The notes under the pieces were generated by a model. The model was not told where the DNA came from. It made no database searches and saw nothing but the letters and a program-made list of their open reading frames with translations. This document shows, piece after piece, positions 22,519-33,198 of a stretch of DNA of 64,000 nt. The translations under genes were made by a program, and so were the position numbers. The DNA is from Echria macrotheca. Lineage: Eukaryota > Ascomycota > Sordariomycetes > Sordariales > Schizotheciaceae. Location of the stretch: NCBI GenBank assembly GCA_030411725.1, contig MU839829.1:1860001-1924000 (forward strand). The letters are read 5' to 3'. Every line of letters begins with the position of its first letter. Position 1 is the first letter of the stretch.

Positions 22519-24277
22519 TCACGCCACGAGTGCAACAGCGACCGAAAACAGCGCGGCCAAAGCCAGGTAGATCAGCGACGATCGGCGTGGTCTCTTTTCT
22601 GTCGCTGCCGCTGGGGATATCGTCACTTGTGATGATGCTGGCGGACCGATGGGGGATGATGGCGGCGGTGGTGGCACAACTCCGACTCCTCCGTGGGGAG
22701 TGGCTCCATACCCTTCTCCTCCTCCTGAACTAACAGTTGATGGTGGTGGTCGCGGGTCGATACTAACACCCCTAGTGGTGTTTTGGTCGATATACCCCGA
22801 CGACACTTCTTCCCAGGAAGAAGAAGATCTAGCTGCGCGTGGAACCGGGATGGTAACGCTCAGGAAGAAGGATGTGGCGGCTAGCGGGACAGTCGTCTCG
22901 CATGATGTAGAAGTAGTAGTTGCTGGTGTCCGTGAAGTCACAGGAGGGGGGAGGAGGAACGACAGAAGTGGCGATGATGGATTTGTTGGAACGATTGTCG
23001 TTGTCTGGCCGGGAGAACTAGGTGTTGGAGGAGGACTAGGACTAGGACTGCTCGGTGTTGGCCCTCCTCCGAAGCCGCCACACCCCACGCCGGCTGTGGT
23101 TCCTCCATCTTGGGGATCCGTGTATGGTTCGGGAGGAGGAGGAGGAGGAGGAGGAGGAGGAGGAGGAGGAGGAGGAGCAAGGCCCAGGCACACAGTCGTT
23201 GTCTGCACAATCGTGATGGTCTGACCGCTGCCGCTGGCCGCGGGCGGTATGCTGGAGAGAAATCCTGGTGTTGTTGGTGCGTTAGGTATTCCGTATGTCA
23301 CGAGACCTGCCGTGTTGGGACTCGTGGGCGTATCTGTATTATTTCCACCGTCTATGCCAGAATCCGGGTTGTATGATGGCGGATAATTATTGCCTGCCGA
23401 GGAGCTATAGGTGTATGAGCCGCCTGTGCTTCCCTTGGGAGACCAGCTGGACGGGGCAAACAGGGGTGAAACCGACGATGCTGTGACGACTTGCGTGGCT
23501 GTGACCCAAGGAAGAGACGGAACTTGAGTGTCGCCGTTACCAGTTCCCCCACAGGGGCATTGAGTTTGTGGATTATCTTGTCCGGGGCGAGGCGACGCAC
23601 CCACACCAGAAGAGCAGATTCCATCAGGGGTAGTGCTTCCGTCAGCAACCATGTGCCTGTTACGTGGCGTCCTTGAGTTCCCAGCTGTTCCTCTGTAATC
23701 GAGCTTGATATCCACCTCCATCGGAATCCCGCTATCCGTCAAGACACCCATCGCATCATCGGTGGCTGTGTTGCGTCCGAGGGAGATTTCGATATCGTGC
23801 CCGATGTTGATGACAACAGAGAAAGCGGCATCCTTGCCCAAGCGTGTATTGCCCAGCCGAGTCGCGTTGCTTGACGGAGGAGTCTCTGCCACGACGGCGA
23901 CGCCATAGTCGCAAAACTCGGCGACGTTCTTGACAGCGGCTACATAGCTCTCGGCGTCACAGCTGGTGAAGATGCACTGAAAGAGTCCCTGTCCACACCA
24001 TCCAAACGTCAGTCAAGTGAGCAGAACAATGAGAAAAACCAGGCATTCTTGTCAAACGCACCTGGAGCCCATCATCTCCTCTCTGGCAAGCACAGTGCTC
24101 ATCAATACAGCCGTAGTTGGCCCAGGACTGCTGGATGCACTCTAGCGCGCCATAGGTGAACAGAGACTGCGATATGCAGGCCTTGGCACAAGCGGGTTCG
24201 ATGTCGTCGTCGCATCGTGCCACGGCAGCCGACCAGATCGAAACGAGTGTCAAGGTCCAGAGTACCGTCGGCTTCAT
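22519..24277 (-). CDS. CFEM-domain GPI-anchored surface protein
   Basis: Exons 24277-24062 and 23988-22519 (73-nt intron), 561 aa. Residues 1-20 form a signal peptide (hydrophobic WTLTLVSIWSAAVA). A CFEM-type domain follows at about residues 22-98: Cys30, 34, 47, 57, 62, 64, 77, 82 and 98 in the expected spacing, with an Asp (IDEHCAC) before the CxC. CFEM proteins act in heme capture or in host and surface interactions. A long Ser/Thr/Pro stalk follows, including a run of 15 prolines encoded by a CCT repeat and further SPSPSPPPTPSS segments. The C-terminus ends in a hydrophobic tail (SSLIYLALAALFSVAVALVA) after a basic patch, a GPI-attachment signal. Heme ligand use and function remain open. 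Domain call confident. Confidence 0.88.
23132..23176 (+). repeat. GGA trinucleotide microsatellite within CFEM gene
   Basis: About 15 uninterrupted GGA units on the plus strand, read as polyproline in the minus-strand CFEM protein. Likely length-variable. Confidence 0.85.
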
Positions 24278-24799
24278 GCTGTATTGTTACGGAACCCGCG
24301 ATTGCGGCAGATAACCGGGAGAGAGCTGTAGGAAAGAAATACGATCTCCAAAAGGTCGTCACTGACGGGGCTGGGGTGCCTAATCCAAGAAGAGTGACGT
24401 CCAAAAAGATCGTGGCGATGACGGTTGTGCTGTGAAGAGAGGAGATTGGAGAGCAAAGGGGACCGGTTCAAATATGTTATCTCGTCGGTAGCCCCAAGAG
24501 GCAAAGAGAAGAAGGGGCGGAGAGTGGGTATTCGAGTGGATGATATCGTGCTTTCCAAGCCACGCGATGTTCTTGCCGGCTCGTTCATGTCACTCGTTCT
24601 TTCTCGACAACACAGCCGCTCTTGCCAAAGAGAAGCAGCAGCAATTTCAAGTAGCAAGTTCCACGAGCAGGCGTCTTGGTGAACATACCACAGATGCATG
24701 TCAAGACCGCGGCAAGCTCAACGGCACACCCAAGATGCACAGGAGACAGACCGAGCGAATAGAAGTTCTGAAGGGCGTACGCCATCGATTCACTAGCAA
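24278..24799. other. CFEM gene upstream region
   Basis: 520 bp between the CMS1 stop and the CFEM start, both on the minus strand. No gene seen; presumed CFEM promoter plus CMS1 3' UTR. Confidence 0.5.
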
Positions 24800-25826
24800 C
24801 TAGTAAAATATCAAGTCAATAGGCTTAGCCGGATCTGAATACCTCTCCTTCAGCTCTTTTCTCGTGAGCAACTTCACAAGTGGCATGTGCGTTTCCCTCA
24901 TGTCCACAATGCCCCTTTTCTTCTGATCAATGTGGGAGGCATCCACCACGATCCTCTTCAAGCTGGCTATCGAGAGAGCTTCTAAAATAAAGCAAAGGGC
25001 GTTAGTCGTGCTGGAAGACTAAGATCAGTAGGACTCACCGTTCTCGATCAGGTCGATCAACCTCTGTGGCGTCCCGACTGCTACCCCCGTCCTAGTTTTC
25101 TGGAGGAACGAGACCTGCTCTTCGACCTTGAAGTGTTTCGCGAACTACAGATATGTCACGTTAGAGACCATTACGCCGGAGAACCGAATCTTCAAAGACT
25201 CTAACTTACAAGTTTCGCCACCGGGTTCCCCTTCTTCTGGAATTTCCTCACCGCCCTGTAAACGTCAGCGACACACTGCAGCGTAACCCGGGGCGCCCTA
25301 GGCAAACCACACTCACCTCACAACATCAGCAGCCCGCAGCCCAGCACTAGCGACGATGAGCGTATGCGGTGCCCCGTTCGACTTGGGCGCCTCTTCCAGC
25401 TGCTTCTTGGGCTCCTCGGCAAACTTCTCCAGGAACTCGGCCAGATTCTCCAGCGACCGCGGCTTCTCCCAGGCCGTGGTATCCTTGATATCGCCCGCTA
25501 TTGAAAAAACCAACATACATATTAGCATCCACAGAAACACCATTTTCTTGGCAGTGTTTTCTCCCTTCTCACTCACCCGAGATATACAGGTCAGCCAGCT
25601 CAACCGGACTCAGATCCGTGCCGAACCGCGACGTCTTTTGCGCGACGTGGTCGGCAAGCAGCTGCCCATCCATCCGCCCAAACGACCTGTTCAGGCCCGC
25701 CTCCACGTCCAGATCGCCCTCATCATCCCGGACCTGCTTCTTCTGCTTCTTCTTTTTCGTCTTGGTGACGGCACCACCGTCGTCATCTGCTGCTCTCCGT
25801 TTCTTGGAAGTTTTCTCGACCGACAT
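24800..25826 (-). CDS. CMS1: CMS1-family ribosome biogenesis protein
   Basis: Five exons: 25826-25577, 25497-25317, 25255-25210, 25144-25039, 24981-24800; 254 aa, all phases consistent. The N-terminus is a Lys-rich nuclear-type tail (TKTKKKKQKKQVRDDEGD). The body carries remnants of a helicase-like P-loop fold: TLIVASAGLRAADVVR, then VGTPQRLIDLIENEALSI and IVVDASHIDQKKRG, which sit where DEAD-box motifs Ia, Ib and II would be but lack the catalytic residues. This is the usual Cms1 arrangement; yeast Cms1 is found in 90S pre-ribosomes. The end LLTRKELKERYSDPAKPIDLIFY is family-like. Introns are 61-79 nt. Confident in family; role by homology. Confidence 0.9.
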
Positions 25827-26861
25827 TCTTGGTCACGTGCGCGGGGGTTATTTTTCTCTCTGGAACCTGGAAGTTTTGTTTTCTGGATTGTTTGCTGGTC
25901 AGAAAGGTAGAAAGTAATATAAGATAAGGGACAAGTGTGGGATTGGTTCCTCCTGAAAGTTTTTCGCTACTTGGTCGCAAGTTAAGACGCTTCTTCTAAA
26001 ATATTGCATCAGCAGACCTCTCTCTCTGCTGCTTGGCGGAAGCTTGTCGTTGAGTTGAGCAAGACGAAAATTTGTGTGGAGACAGTGCCGAATTCTTGAC
26101 CCGCTGCGGATGTCACACTGTGGAAAACCCCCCAACCAACCCTGTCGCCCGCTGGATAGTAGCTTGGGAAAGTGCTGTCCCCTCGTCACAGTGCAAAATG
26201 AAAAGGATTCCCTAACATCATCATCATCAGCGCGCTTTCCTGGACGACTAGATATTCCCCAATCTCCTCTGCATGCATCCGTGATAAACAAATCCCGAGA
26301 TAGGAAACCGAAGTCGTGTAACAAAGCAAATCTACCTAGGCAAAAGCAGTGAGTGGATGGGATGAGCCGCAATTCCCCGGATCGCGATACTATATATCTC
26401 ACGGGTCCCCAAACCGCGTGGGGTGCGGTTGCAGTTGCGGTTGCGGCGGCCATCAGCGGCGGCCCGGCCGCCGCCGCCCTGCTGGGCGAGTCAGGGAAAG
26501 CCAATGACGATGTCTGCAGCATCAATTTTCCATTCGTAACCCCATTCTAGTGACAATAGACTATGCAGCTACGACCTGTCGGGTGTGCCCTTTAACTACT
26601 AGATTTGGACTACGGCTCTCTCTACTCTTTGCTCTGATGTTTGATAAGGAAGGTGGTGCCATGGCAACTAGCTAGTCGCCTTTACGTCTATGGAGCGTGT
26701 GTGTGGGATTTAGTCATCGATCTTGCCATTTCCAGCTGTTGGAGATTCGTAGATAAAAACGGTGCCATTGCCGTCTTGGGTTTGCCTCCTTTGCTTATTA
26801 AAGAACCGGCCATTCTTCAACCTCACTCCATCTTTGTTCAGAGCTGTTTTGGCATGCCGCA
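25827..26861. other. divergent promoter region, CMS1 / PQ-loop gene
   Basis: About 1 kb between divergent start codons. Contains a short imperfect tandem of GCGGTT/GCAGTT hexamers (about 26425-26448) and next to it a perfect 8-bp inverted repeat with one-base spacer (CGGCGGCC/GGCCGCCG, 26457-26473). A 65-codon frame across this (26353-26550) is Ala/Gly-rich and not convincing. Confidence 0.5.
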
Positions 26862-28322
26862 ATGGCGCCGCAGACTGAAATTCCGGTTGTGCGTACCCTA
26901 AGTCTCCGCCCGTCACGCACAATAGGATCTATACTGATTTGCATATTATTAACATGGCAGGCCGCAAACGTTCTAGGGGTGCGTTGAAAAGCCCGAGCTG
27001 TCCTGCCATGACGTAGATGCTCACACGGCTTATTCTTGCCCACAGACAATCGGAACAAGTTCGGTACCCTCCCTAACAAAGGTCCTCGACGCTAACTTGC
27101 CATAGTGTGAGTGTCTTCGCGGCCCCTGTTCTGGATGAGTCGAACAGCTGTGCTGATACTGCCAAAAGACTATGGTGTGTCCAGCTGGTCCCGCAAATAT
27201 GGACAAACTGGCGTACCAAGAAGACGGATGGCCTCCCGGGAATCATGATGTTTCTCTGGGCGTTGTGTAAGTAGCTGGCCACGTAAAGCCTCGTACTGTC
27301 CGGATGAAACCTTACGACAGGTGTCTAGGCGGTGTGCCGTTTGGCGTGTACGCGATACTACAAGATTTCAACATCGCCCTCCAGATCCAGCCGCAGATGT
27401 TCATGTCACTGTGTCTTGTCAGCTGGGCACAAATCTTGGTCTACCACAGGTAAATGCCAACACTTTCGCTCGTACCGGCTGAGATTGACGTCTCATCAGA
27501 AAATGGCCGGCCTGGAAAGCAACCGTCCTGGGCATCATTATGGCCTGTACCTTTGCTGGCGTAGAGGCGGCCTTGATTATCACGCTAAGAGTAAGTTTGG
27601 TACCTCGCTACTGCTCCAGACACTGATTCGTCCAGCCGATTTATCATGGCGGAAATGAGACTCCGGTTCTCGTGGTTGGGATTGTGGCAGCCATTCTACT
27701 CGCCGCGGGCTTGCTGCCCCCATACGGCGAGATATGGAAACGACGGGGCCGTGTCATCGGGATAAACTGGGTATGGCCCACGGCTCCGTGTAAGCTGAAC
27801 GGTGCTGAACTGCGGCAGATATTCCTCTCCATGGATTGGTTCGGAGCATTTTTCTCCCTCATGGCCCTCGGTATGATCCCGTCATATGTCTCGGTTGGCC
27901 CAATAGGAATGACATACTGACAGGATGTAGTGGCACAACACACTTTCGACGTCCTCGGTGGCGTTTTGTACATTTTGTGGTGAGTCGATCTGGCTGCTTG
28001 GTGACGGCTTCTCCGAGATGTGTCTTCTGACCATGTCCATAGCTGTATCCTCGAGCTAGGAATTTTCTTGTCGCACCTGATATTTCTGGCGCGAACACGG
28101 AGGTTGCGTCGAGAGGCGGCCCGGGAGGGAAAAACGTTCGACGACATTTTGGCTCAACACGACGCACAGGGGACCCCCTTCAAATTCGCCGAGAGGAAGG
28201 GTAGGACGTGGCGCTTTGGATCAGGTCAAGACGGTGAAACCGAAGAGGCCTCGCGAGCCAGTTCAGGGTCTGAGACGCAGGGCTATGCTCCCGACTGTGC
28301 CGAGGCGGTCGAGAAGGTGTAG
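26862..28322 (+). CDS. PQ-loop repeat seven-helix membrane protein
   Basis: Highly split gene. Exons: 26862-26978, 27046-27058, a single base at 27106 (or a stwintron, see findings), 27169-27266, 27329-27449, 27500-27590, 27636-27770, 27819-27870, 27931-27979, 28043-28322; 318 aa. The start MAPQTEIPVVRTL leads to ANVLGTIGT and then the first PQ-loop, WCVQLVPQIWTNWRTKKTDGLP, with helices following (MMFLWALCGVPFGVY, ALQIQPQMFMSLCLVSWAQ). The second repeat reads LLPPYGEIWKRRGRVIGINW, where the usual Pro-Gln has become Pro-Tyr. The C-terminal ~85 residues are a charged cytosolic tail. PQ-loop proteins include vacuolar or lysosomal amino-acid exporters; the substrate here is unknown. The 48-nt intron before IFLSMDW is in frame and could be mistaken for coding. 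Confidence 0.87.
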
Positions 28323-28672
28323 CTAGCCTCGGTAAGCGGGATCGTCGCGAGACTGGTCGCACATGAAAAGAAAGAAAGCATCGTCATCCATACGACGCCA
28401 CAAGGGGGAAAGATTGTTGACGGGGAGAGTGATGGCCAGCTCTCGTCTCACCGCCTCTGCCAAGTGTCAAGCGTGCCGCGGGAGGGACTTGATTGCAGGC
28501 AGAGCCGAACGCAAAAAACCGCGTTTCGAAAGCACTGCACGTGGGGCGGTGAGAGCTGGTCGAGAGAGGTTTTAGTAATGGCTCATCCCCTACATACAAC
28601 CGCCTCACGATGTATGGACGGCACTGCTGTTTGCAATGAAGAGGAACTTCCCGTTCTTTTCTTTTGACGTTG
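28323..28672. other. 3' flank of PQ-loop gene
   Basis: 350 bp with no gene, ending at the ACGTTG (28667-28672) that flanks the palindrome on the left. Confidence 0.5.
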
Positions 28673-28818
28673 CATCTCCTGCTCTGGATTTTCGAGTAAG
28701 CCACTTTTTCTTGGCACGCACGGACGGATTTTGTATGGCCTTTGATTCTGCGGGCCAATAGGAAAATTCCTACGTGCCAAGAAAAAGTGGCTTACTCGAA
28801 AATCCAGAGCAGGAGATT
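28673..28818. mobile_element. 146-bp palindromic (foldback/MITE-like) element
   Basis: Two 45-bp arms, 28674-28718 and 28773-28817, are perfect inverted copies with a 54-bp centre. The unit is bracketed by a 6-bp direct repeat, ACGTTG, at 28667-28672 and 28819-28824, consistent with a target-site duplication. It has no coding capacity. It lies about 11 bp from a separate hAT-like element. Inverted structure certain; transposon origin inferred. Confidence 0.75.
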
Positions 28819-28828
28819 ACGTTGAACA

Positions 28829-29250
28829 GCCCAGCCCAGGGTTCGCAACAAACCAAATCAAACCAAATTTGGCCTAGATTTGCTTTGATTTGATCCACCG
28901 CCCCACTTTATTTGCAAACTTCAGGACAGATTTGATTTGGTTTGGTATGGTTCAAATCTGTGGCTGGCCCCACACACTAAGCCTAAAAGGGTATGATCCA
29001 ACCCAGCCCTTCCCCAACCCTCACTCCCGCTTGCCCTGCCTACTCCCTTTGCCCCACTACCTTTACCCCCTCCACATAAGGGTTAGGGTTATCTTAGAGG
29101 TTTGGACAGATTTGACACAGACCCAAATAAATCGGGCCCTTGATTTGGTTTGGATTTGACTCTTTTGGGCAGATTTGAATCCAAATCCTGGCCCCCTTGG
29201 GTTTGGTTTGATTTGGTACGATTTGATTTGTTGCGAACCCTGGCCCAGCC
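28829..29250. mobile_element. hAT-like MITE with 8-bp target duplication
   Basis: Element body 28837-29242 (406 bp). Both ends read CAGGGTTCGCAACAAA inward as inverted repeats: 16 bp perfect, then about 15 more with few mismatches. The flanks are the identical octamer GCCCAGCC at 28829-28836 and 29243-29250. An 8-bp duplication and CAGGG termini are hallmarks of the hAT superfamily. The interior is non-coding and full of CAAATC/GATTTG words in both orientations, so it can fold further. A TTAGGGTTAGGG-like stretch inside (near 29080) is not a telomere. Perfect duplication suggests a fairly recent insertion. Confidence 0.9.
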
Positions 29251-32103
29251 GCCGCCAGCCGGCACTTGACCCCGCCAAGATGCACGCCCAGCTTCATCCC
29301 TGCAGAAGGCAAACTTTGTCCTCAGGGTCCGTTGTTGTCCCGGTCTCGATGGTGACGAGGCCAATGTGTATTTCGAAATGTCTCTTATCCGCCGATGTAC
29401 GAGGAGCTTTGGGTATCTGTGGATGACACATCGTCCTATCCATGGGCACCGCACAGGAAGCAGGGTGGGGGGCGTGGCGGGGTGATCGATCCCACGACTG
29501 GCCTACCCCGCCGAGACACGGGGAGCAAGCAAGCCGGAAACCGCGATGCTGGCTCCGGCCTCCGGGCTGTAAAACAAAAGACCGAGCAAGGCCAGTCTGG
29601 AAGACGCCTCTGGCCCAGGATGCCGCTAGAGGAAGTGACATGGCACTTATTTGATCCCTGTCACGCTACGGAGTACTCCGTACCTTCAATCGACCGGCGA
29701 CCCGGCGATTTGGTGACGCTTGGATCGGTCACCCGAGGCACGGACCATTGGACGACAACCTCCCCGAGTTGCCCATTCTCGCTAGATGTCACCATGTCAC
29801 CATGGACGAGAGGTAGCCCGAGGTTGGGGCCCAGTCGGAGTGAACAAGGTGAATGATACGAGCTGTGGCGTAACCCAAGTCACCGCTGCCCAACCTTGCT
29901 GTGTTTGTGTTCTCTCATGCCAGACGTCTTGCCGGAACCTGAGCTCCAACGTCGGCCAGATAGCTACGTCGGCGAGAGTTGCCGCCGGTCGTCGCTAGCC
30001 TTGCAGGTTTGCTCGGCAAGGTTCGCCCAGCATTTTCGGTGTCCGCGTCTGTCGGCTCCGTTTGCCTTGGCAACCCGTATTGTCCGGTGCTCCGCCCTGT
30101 CACCCGGGTTTCTCTCGGGTTGAATTCCTCCTGGTGCCGGGAGAGGGTTGCTCCCGTCTGCCTTCTTCTCGATTCCGTATTTCTAGCCTGACCTCCAGAT
30201 CGGAATCGAAGAGTACCCTCGGCAGCGATGGTTGGTTTCTGGCGGAATAAACTTTCGAGTACCGCACTTGTCACCCGTCGCCCAGCATCGGCATGGCCAG
30301 ATTCGGATGTCAGACTGGATCTGTACTTCACATCAACCGGCTGGGCGCAGTGGTATCAGGCCGAAAAGAGGTGGCCTGTCGAAGATCGAGGCCGGTTTGG
30401 ACAACAAGTAACCGAAAGAGCTGCGCGGCGGTGGAGGCCGTCACATCTCGTGCCTGAACGGGACCAAATCCTCCTGTTAGGTCCCTGTGCCTGGCTGTCT
30501 GTCAAAGCCCGCACTGCCGTTCTCGTCGTAAGCCCTGCCTCGCCAACTGATGACGGGGCGGCTTGGCCAGTATCCTTGGCGTTGTCGTGCATCTGGAAGA
30601 GAGGCCAGCTCGGTTGTGGTTGGCGGCGAGTCGAGAGGGCCGGAATTGGGAGCTTGTGGTTGGAAGACGCGCAGCACTGGCGGGATCTGTCGTGCCCCTC
30701 GTCGACATCAATTTCTCGGACCGGGGAAGCAGCACCGTGCAGGATATTCGAGCTCGCTGGTTGGCCTGCGTCTTTTTTTACGTGCGGACTGCTGCTGTTG
30801 CTACTGCCCAAAGTTTGCGATGCACTGCACGTCCTTGCAGAAAGCTCATCCAACTCAAGGCACGGCCCACGTCCAAAAAGAAAGGAAGCCATAGGGACAC
30901 ATATCCACAAGTCTATCCGTCCAGTCCAGTGCCTCCGAGACAGTCCCAGATCAACACGCTTGTCTTACCCTGCTGTGCGTCTCCAGGCTAACTAGGCGTC
31001 GGCTATGCCATCCCATCCCATGCCATCCCGTCCGCCCGTTCCGCCCGTGCTTCCCTTTGCGTCTTCCCCGAGTGATCCCGTGCCTTGGTCGTGATGGCCC
31101 TGCTCAGCAACTCCCCGATGGCTTGAGGCGGCCTCGATAACCGTGTGTGGGTTGTGGACGGCGGCCGGATTGGCCCGGAGCTCGCATGCAGGCCAGAGAC
31201 GACGACGAGTGACAGCCAAAATTGCGGTTTCTACAAATAACCTGACAGATTCCATCGCCCGCCCGTCACCACTGCTGGCGGCTCTGTGGACGCCGCCAGC
31301 CTGGCTCCGGATTCGCTCGACTTAAGCGGCGGCCGGCGCCTATTCTGGTATTACCTCAGGCCCGCTGCGCCGGAGTCGCTGTCTTATCCCGCTTCTTATA
31401 GCCCTCCGGCACGAGGAGTTGGCGACATTTGCTCGCTTCCCCATTCTGCTGCGCTGGCCGACCTTCTTCTGGCGAGCCGGCCCCATCTAGACGTACCTAC
31501 CCTCGACGCTCGGCCCTTGCCCCTCCTCGGGCATGCTGCAGCTCGCGCAGCTGTATCCATTGACTGGCCCTAGCTTTTTTGCGGTGCATCGATTTTTGCG
31601 ATCTTTCTGCGAATCGAATCACACGGCAATCCATCACCGCCCACTCCCGCAACCCTGCGATCCACTTGACCACGGCCGCCTCAACGCCTTTCCCACCCTA
31701 CCTTGCCTACCTTACCACTCCTAGCTCTCCCGTCCCACCCCCGCCATCGACCGACCGACACCCAAAAGCTATCGAAAAAGGGTCCTCCTGAATCCACCAC
31801 TGCACACGCTCTTTTGCTCTAAAAAAAGTCCCTGGCCAGCAAGGGCATCTGATCTCTCTTTCTACCTTCTCATCCTTGCTCTCTCCTCTCTTTTTTTTTC
31901 TCCGACAAGCTACATCGCCGGTCGATATTCTGCATGCGGTGACCCTCGGGCTAGTCTTGTTGCCCGCCTTTTCGGCGTCCCGTGAGGAGTTGGAGCTGCG
32001 AGTTCCGGTCGAACACGTGCTGGGGACACGCCGAGGCCGAACCAAGCTTCGCTGACTGCGATTTGCTGTGCTGCTCGCCGCAGCACACAACCGGCTCCAG
32101 GCG
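29251..32103. other. gene-poor tract upstream of RSR1, 2.9 kb
   Basis: Overlapping frames of up to 255 codons (30228-30995 plus) lack any recognised domain and are matched by similar-length frames in other phases, a sign of GC-driven openness. From about 31560 the strand becomes CT-rich and probably includes the RSR1 leader. No tRNA seen. Confidence 0.5.
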
Positions 32104-33198
32104 ATGCCGTCAAAGTTTAGCTACCAGCCCTGGTGAGAATGTCTCGGCCCTCTCACAGCGCGTTCGGCATACTGACCGCTTTCTAGTCGGGAGCTGCACG
32201 TTGTCGTTCTAGGAGCAGGTTCGTGTATTCCAGCCGCCCCTAATCATGTCGTCACAGCTTGCTTTGCCATACTATCCGACTTTTGAGACATCGCCATCAC
32301 ATGCCGCATCTGCTGACGATGGTTGCGCGGCTTACTTAAGGTGGCGTCGGCAAAAGTTGTCTGACTGGTGCGTTTATCCCCGCTTGTGTAGCCAACCCCC
32401 TGAACCCCTGAGGCTGACAAGGCTAACAAAACACAGCTCAGTTTGTCCACAACGAGTGGATTGAGAGTTATGATCCCACGATTGAGGATTCATACCGGAC
32501 GCAGATATCTGTCGATGTATGGAGTTACTCTTTTTGTCTCGAGCATTTGCTAATGTAACCAAAGGGTCGCCAAGTAATGTTGGAGATGTAAGGCACACTG
32601 CCCCTCTTGGGGACGGGATCTGACAATGCACCAGACTTGACACCGCCGGCACCGAGCAGTTTGGTAAGACTTTGGCCAGCAATATACGACAACGTGATGC
32701 TGATCCAGACCCAGTCGCTATGAGAGATCTGTATATGAAAACCGGCCATGGCTTCATTCTCGTCTTCAGCATCACATCGCGAGCCTCGCTTGAGGAAGTG
32801 CTCAATCTCCGAGAGGAGATTATACGTATCAAGGACGACGTAAAAGTACCTATTGTCATTGTTGGCAACAAGGCAGATCTCGTCGACCAGCGTCAAGTTG
32901 ACCGGGCTAGAGCGTTTTCCATCTCCCAGAGATGGCAGGCACCATACTACGAGACGAGCGCTCGAACAAGAAGTGAGAAAGAACGCCTTGTAAAATTGAA
33001 ACCGCCATGTACTGACTCATCTCTCCAGCCAATGTTGATGAAGTTTTCGTCGACCTCTGCCGGCAGATGCTACGGCGCGATAGCAGTTATACGGATTCTA
33101 ACGACGACATGTACCACCAGAAACTGGATAACCCTTCCTCATCCAAGAGGCGGCGAAAGAAAAGGAGTAACGGGGAAAACCGGTGCACAATTCTATGA
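32104..33198 (+). CDS. RSR1: Ras-family GTPase RSR1/BUD1 (krev-1 type)
   Basis: Eight exons: 32104-32132, 32187-32218, 32341-32367, 32437-32516, 32565-32587, 32635-32663, 32715-32972, 33029-33198; 215 aa, all phases consistent. Full Ras fold: P-loop GAGGVGKS (residues 19-26), switch I SYDPTIEDSYR, switch II LDTAGTEQF, NKAD, and the SAR motif in YYETSARTR. A Lys/Arg-rich tail (SSSKRRRKKRSNGE) leads into CaaX box CTIL, where the final Leu predicts geranylgeranylation. RSR1 marks sites of polar growth at the plasma membrane and recruits Cdc42 activation. Five internal exons are only 23-80 nt; the longest intron (122 nt) splits the P-loop. No key residue missing. Confident. Confidence 0.95.

Noticed and set aside
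29078..29095. Telomere-like AGGGTTAGGGTT
   Set aside because: Only about two units, inside the hAT-like element; not a telomere.
30228..30995. 255-codon plus-strand open frame
   Set aside because: No family resemblance and equally long frames on overlapping phases; looks like chance openness in GC-rich DNA.
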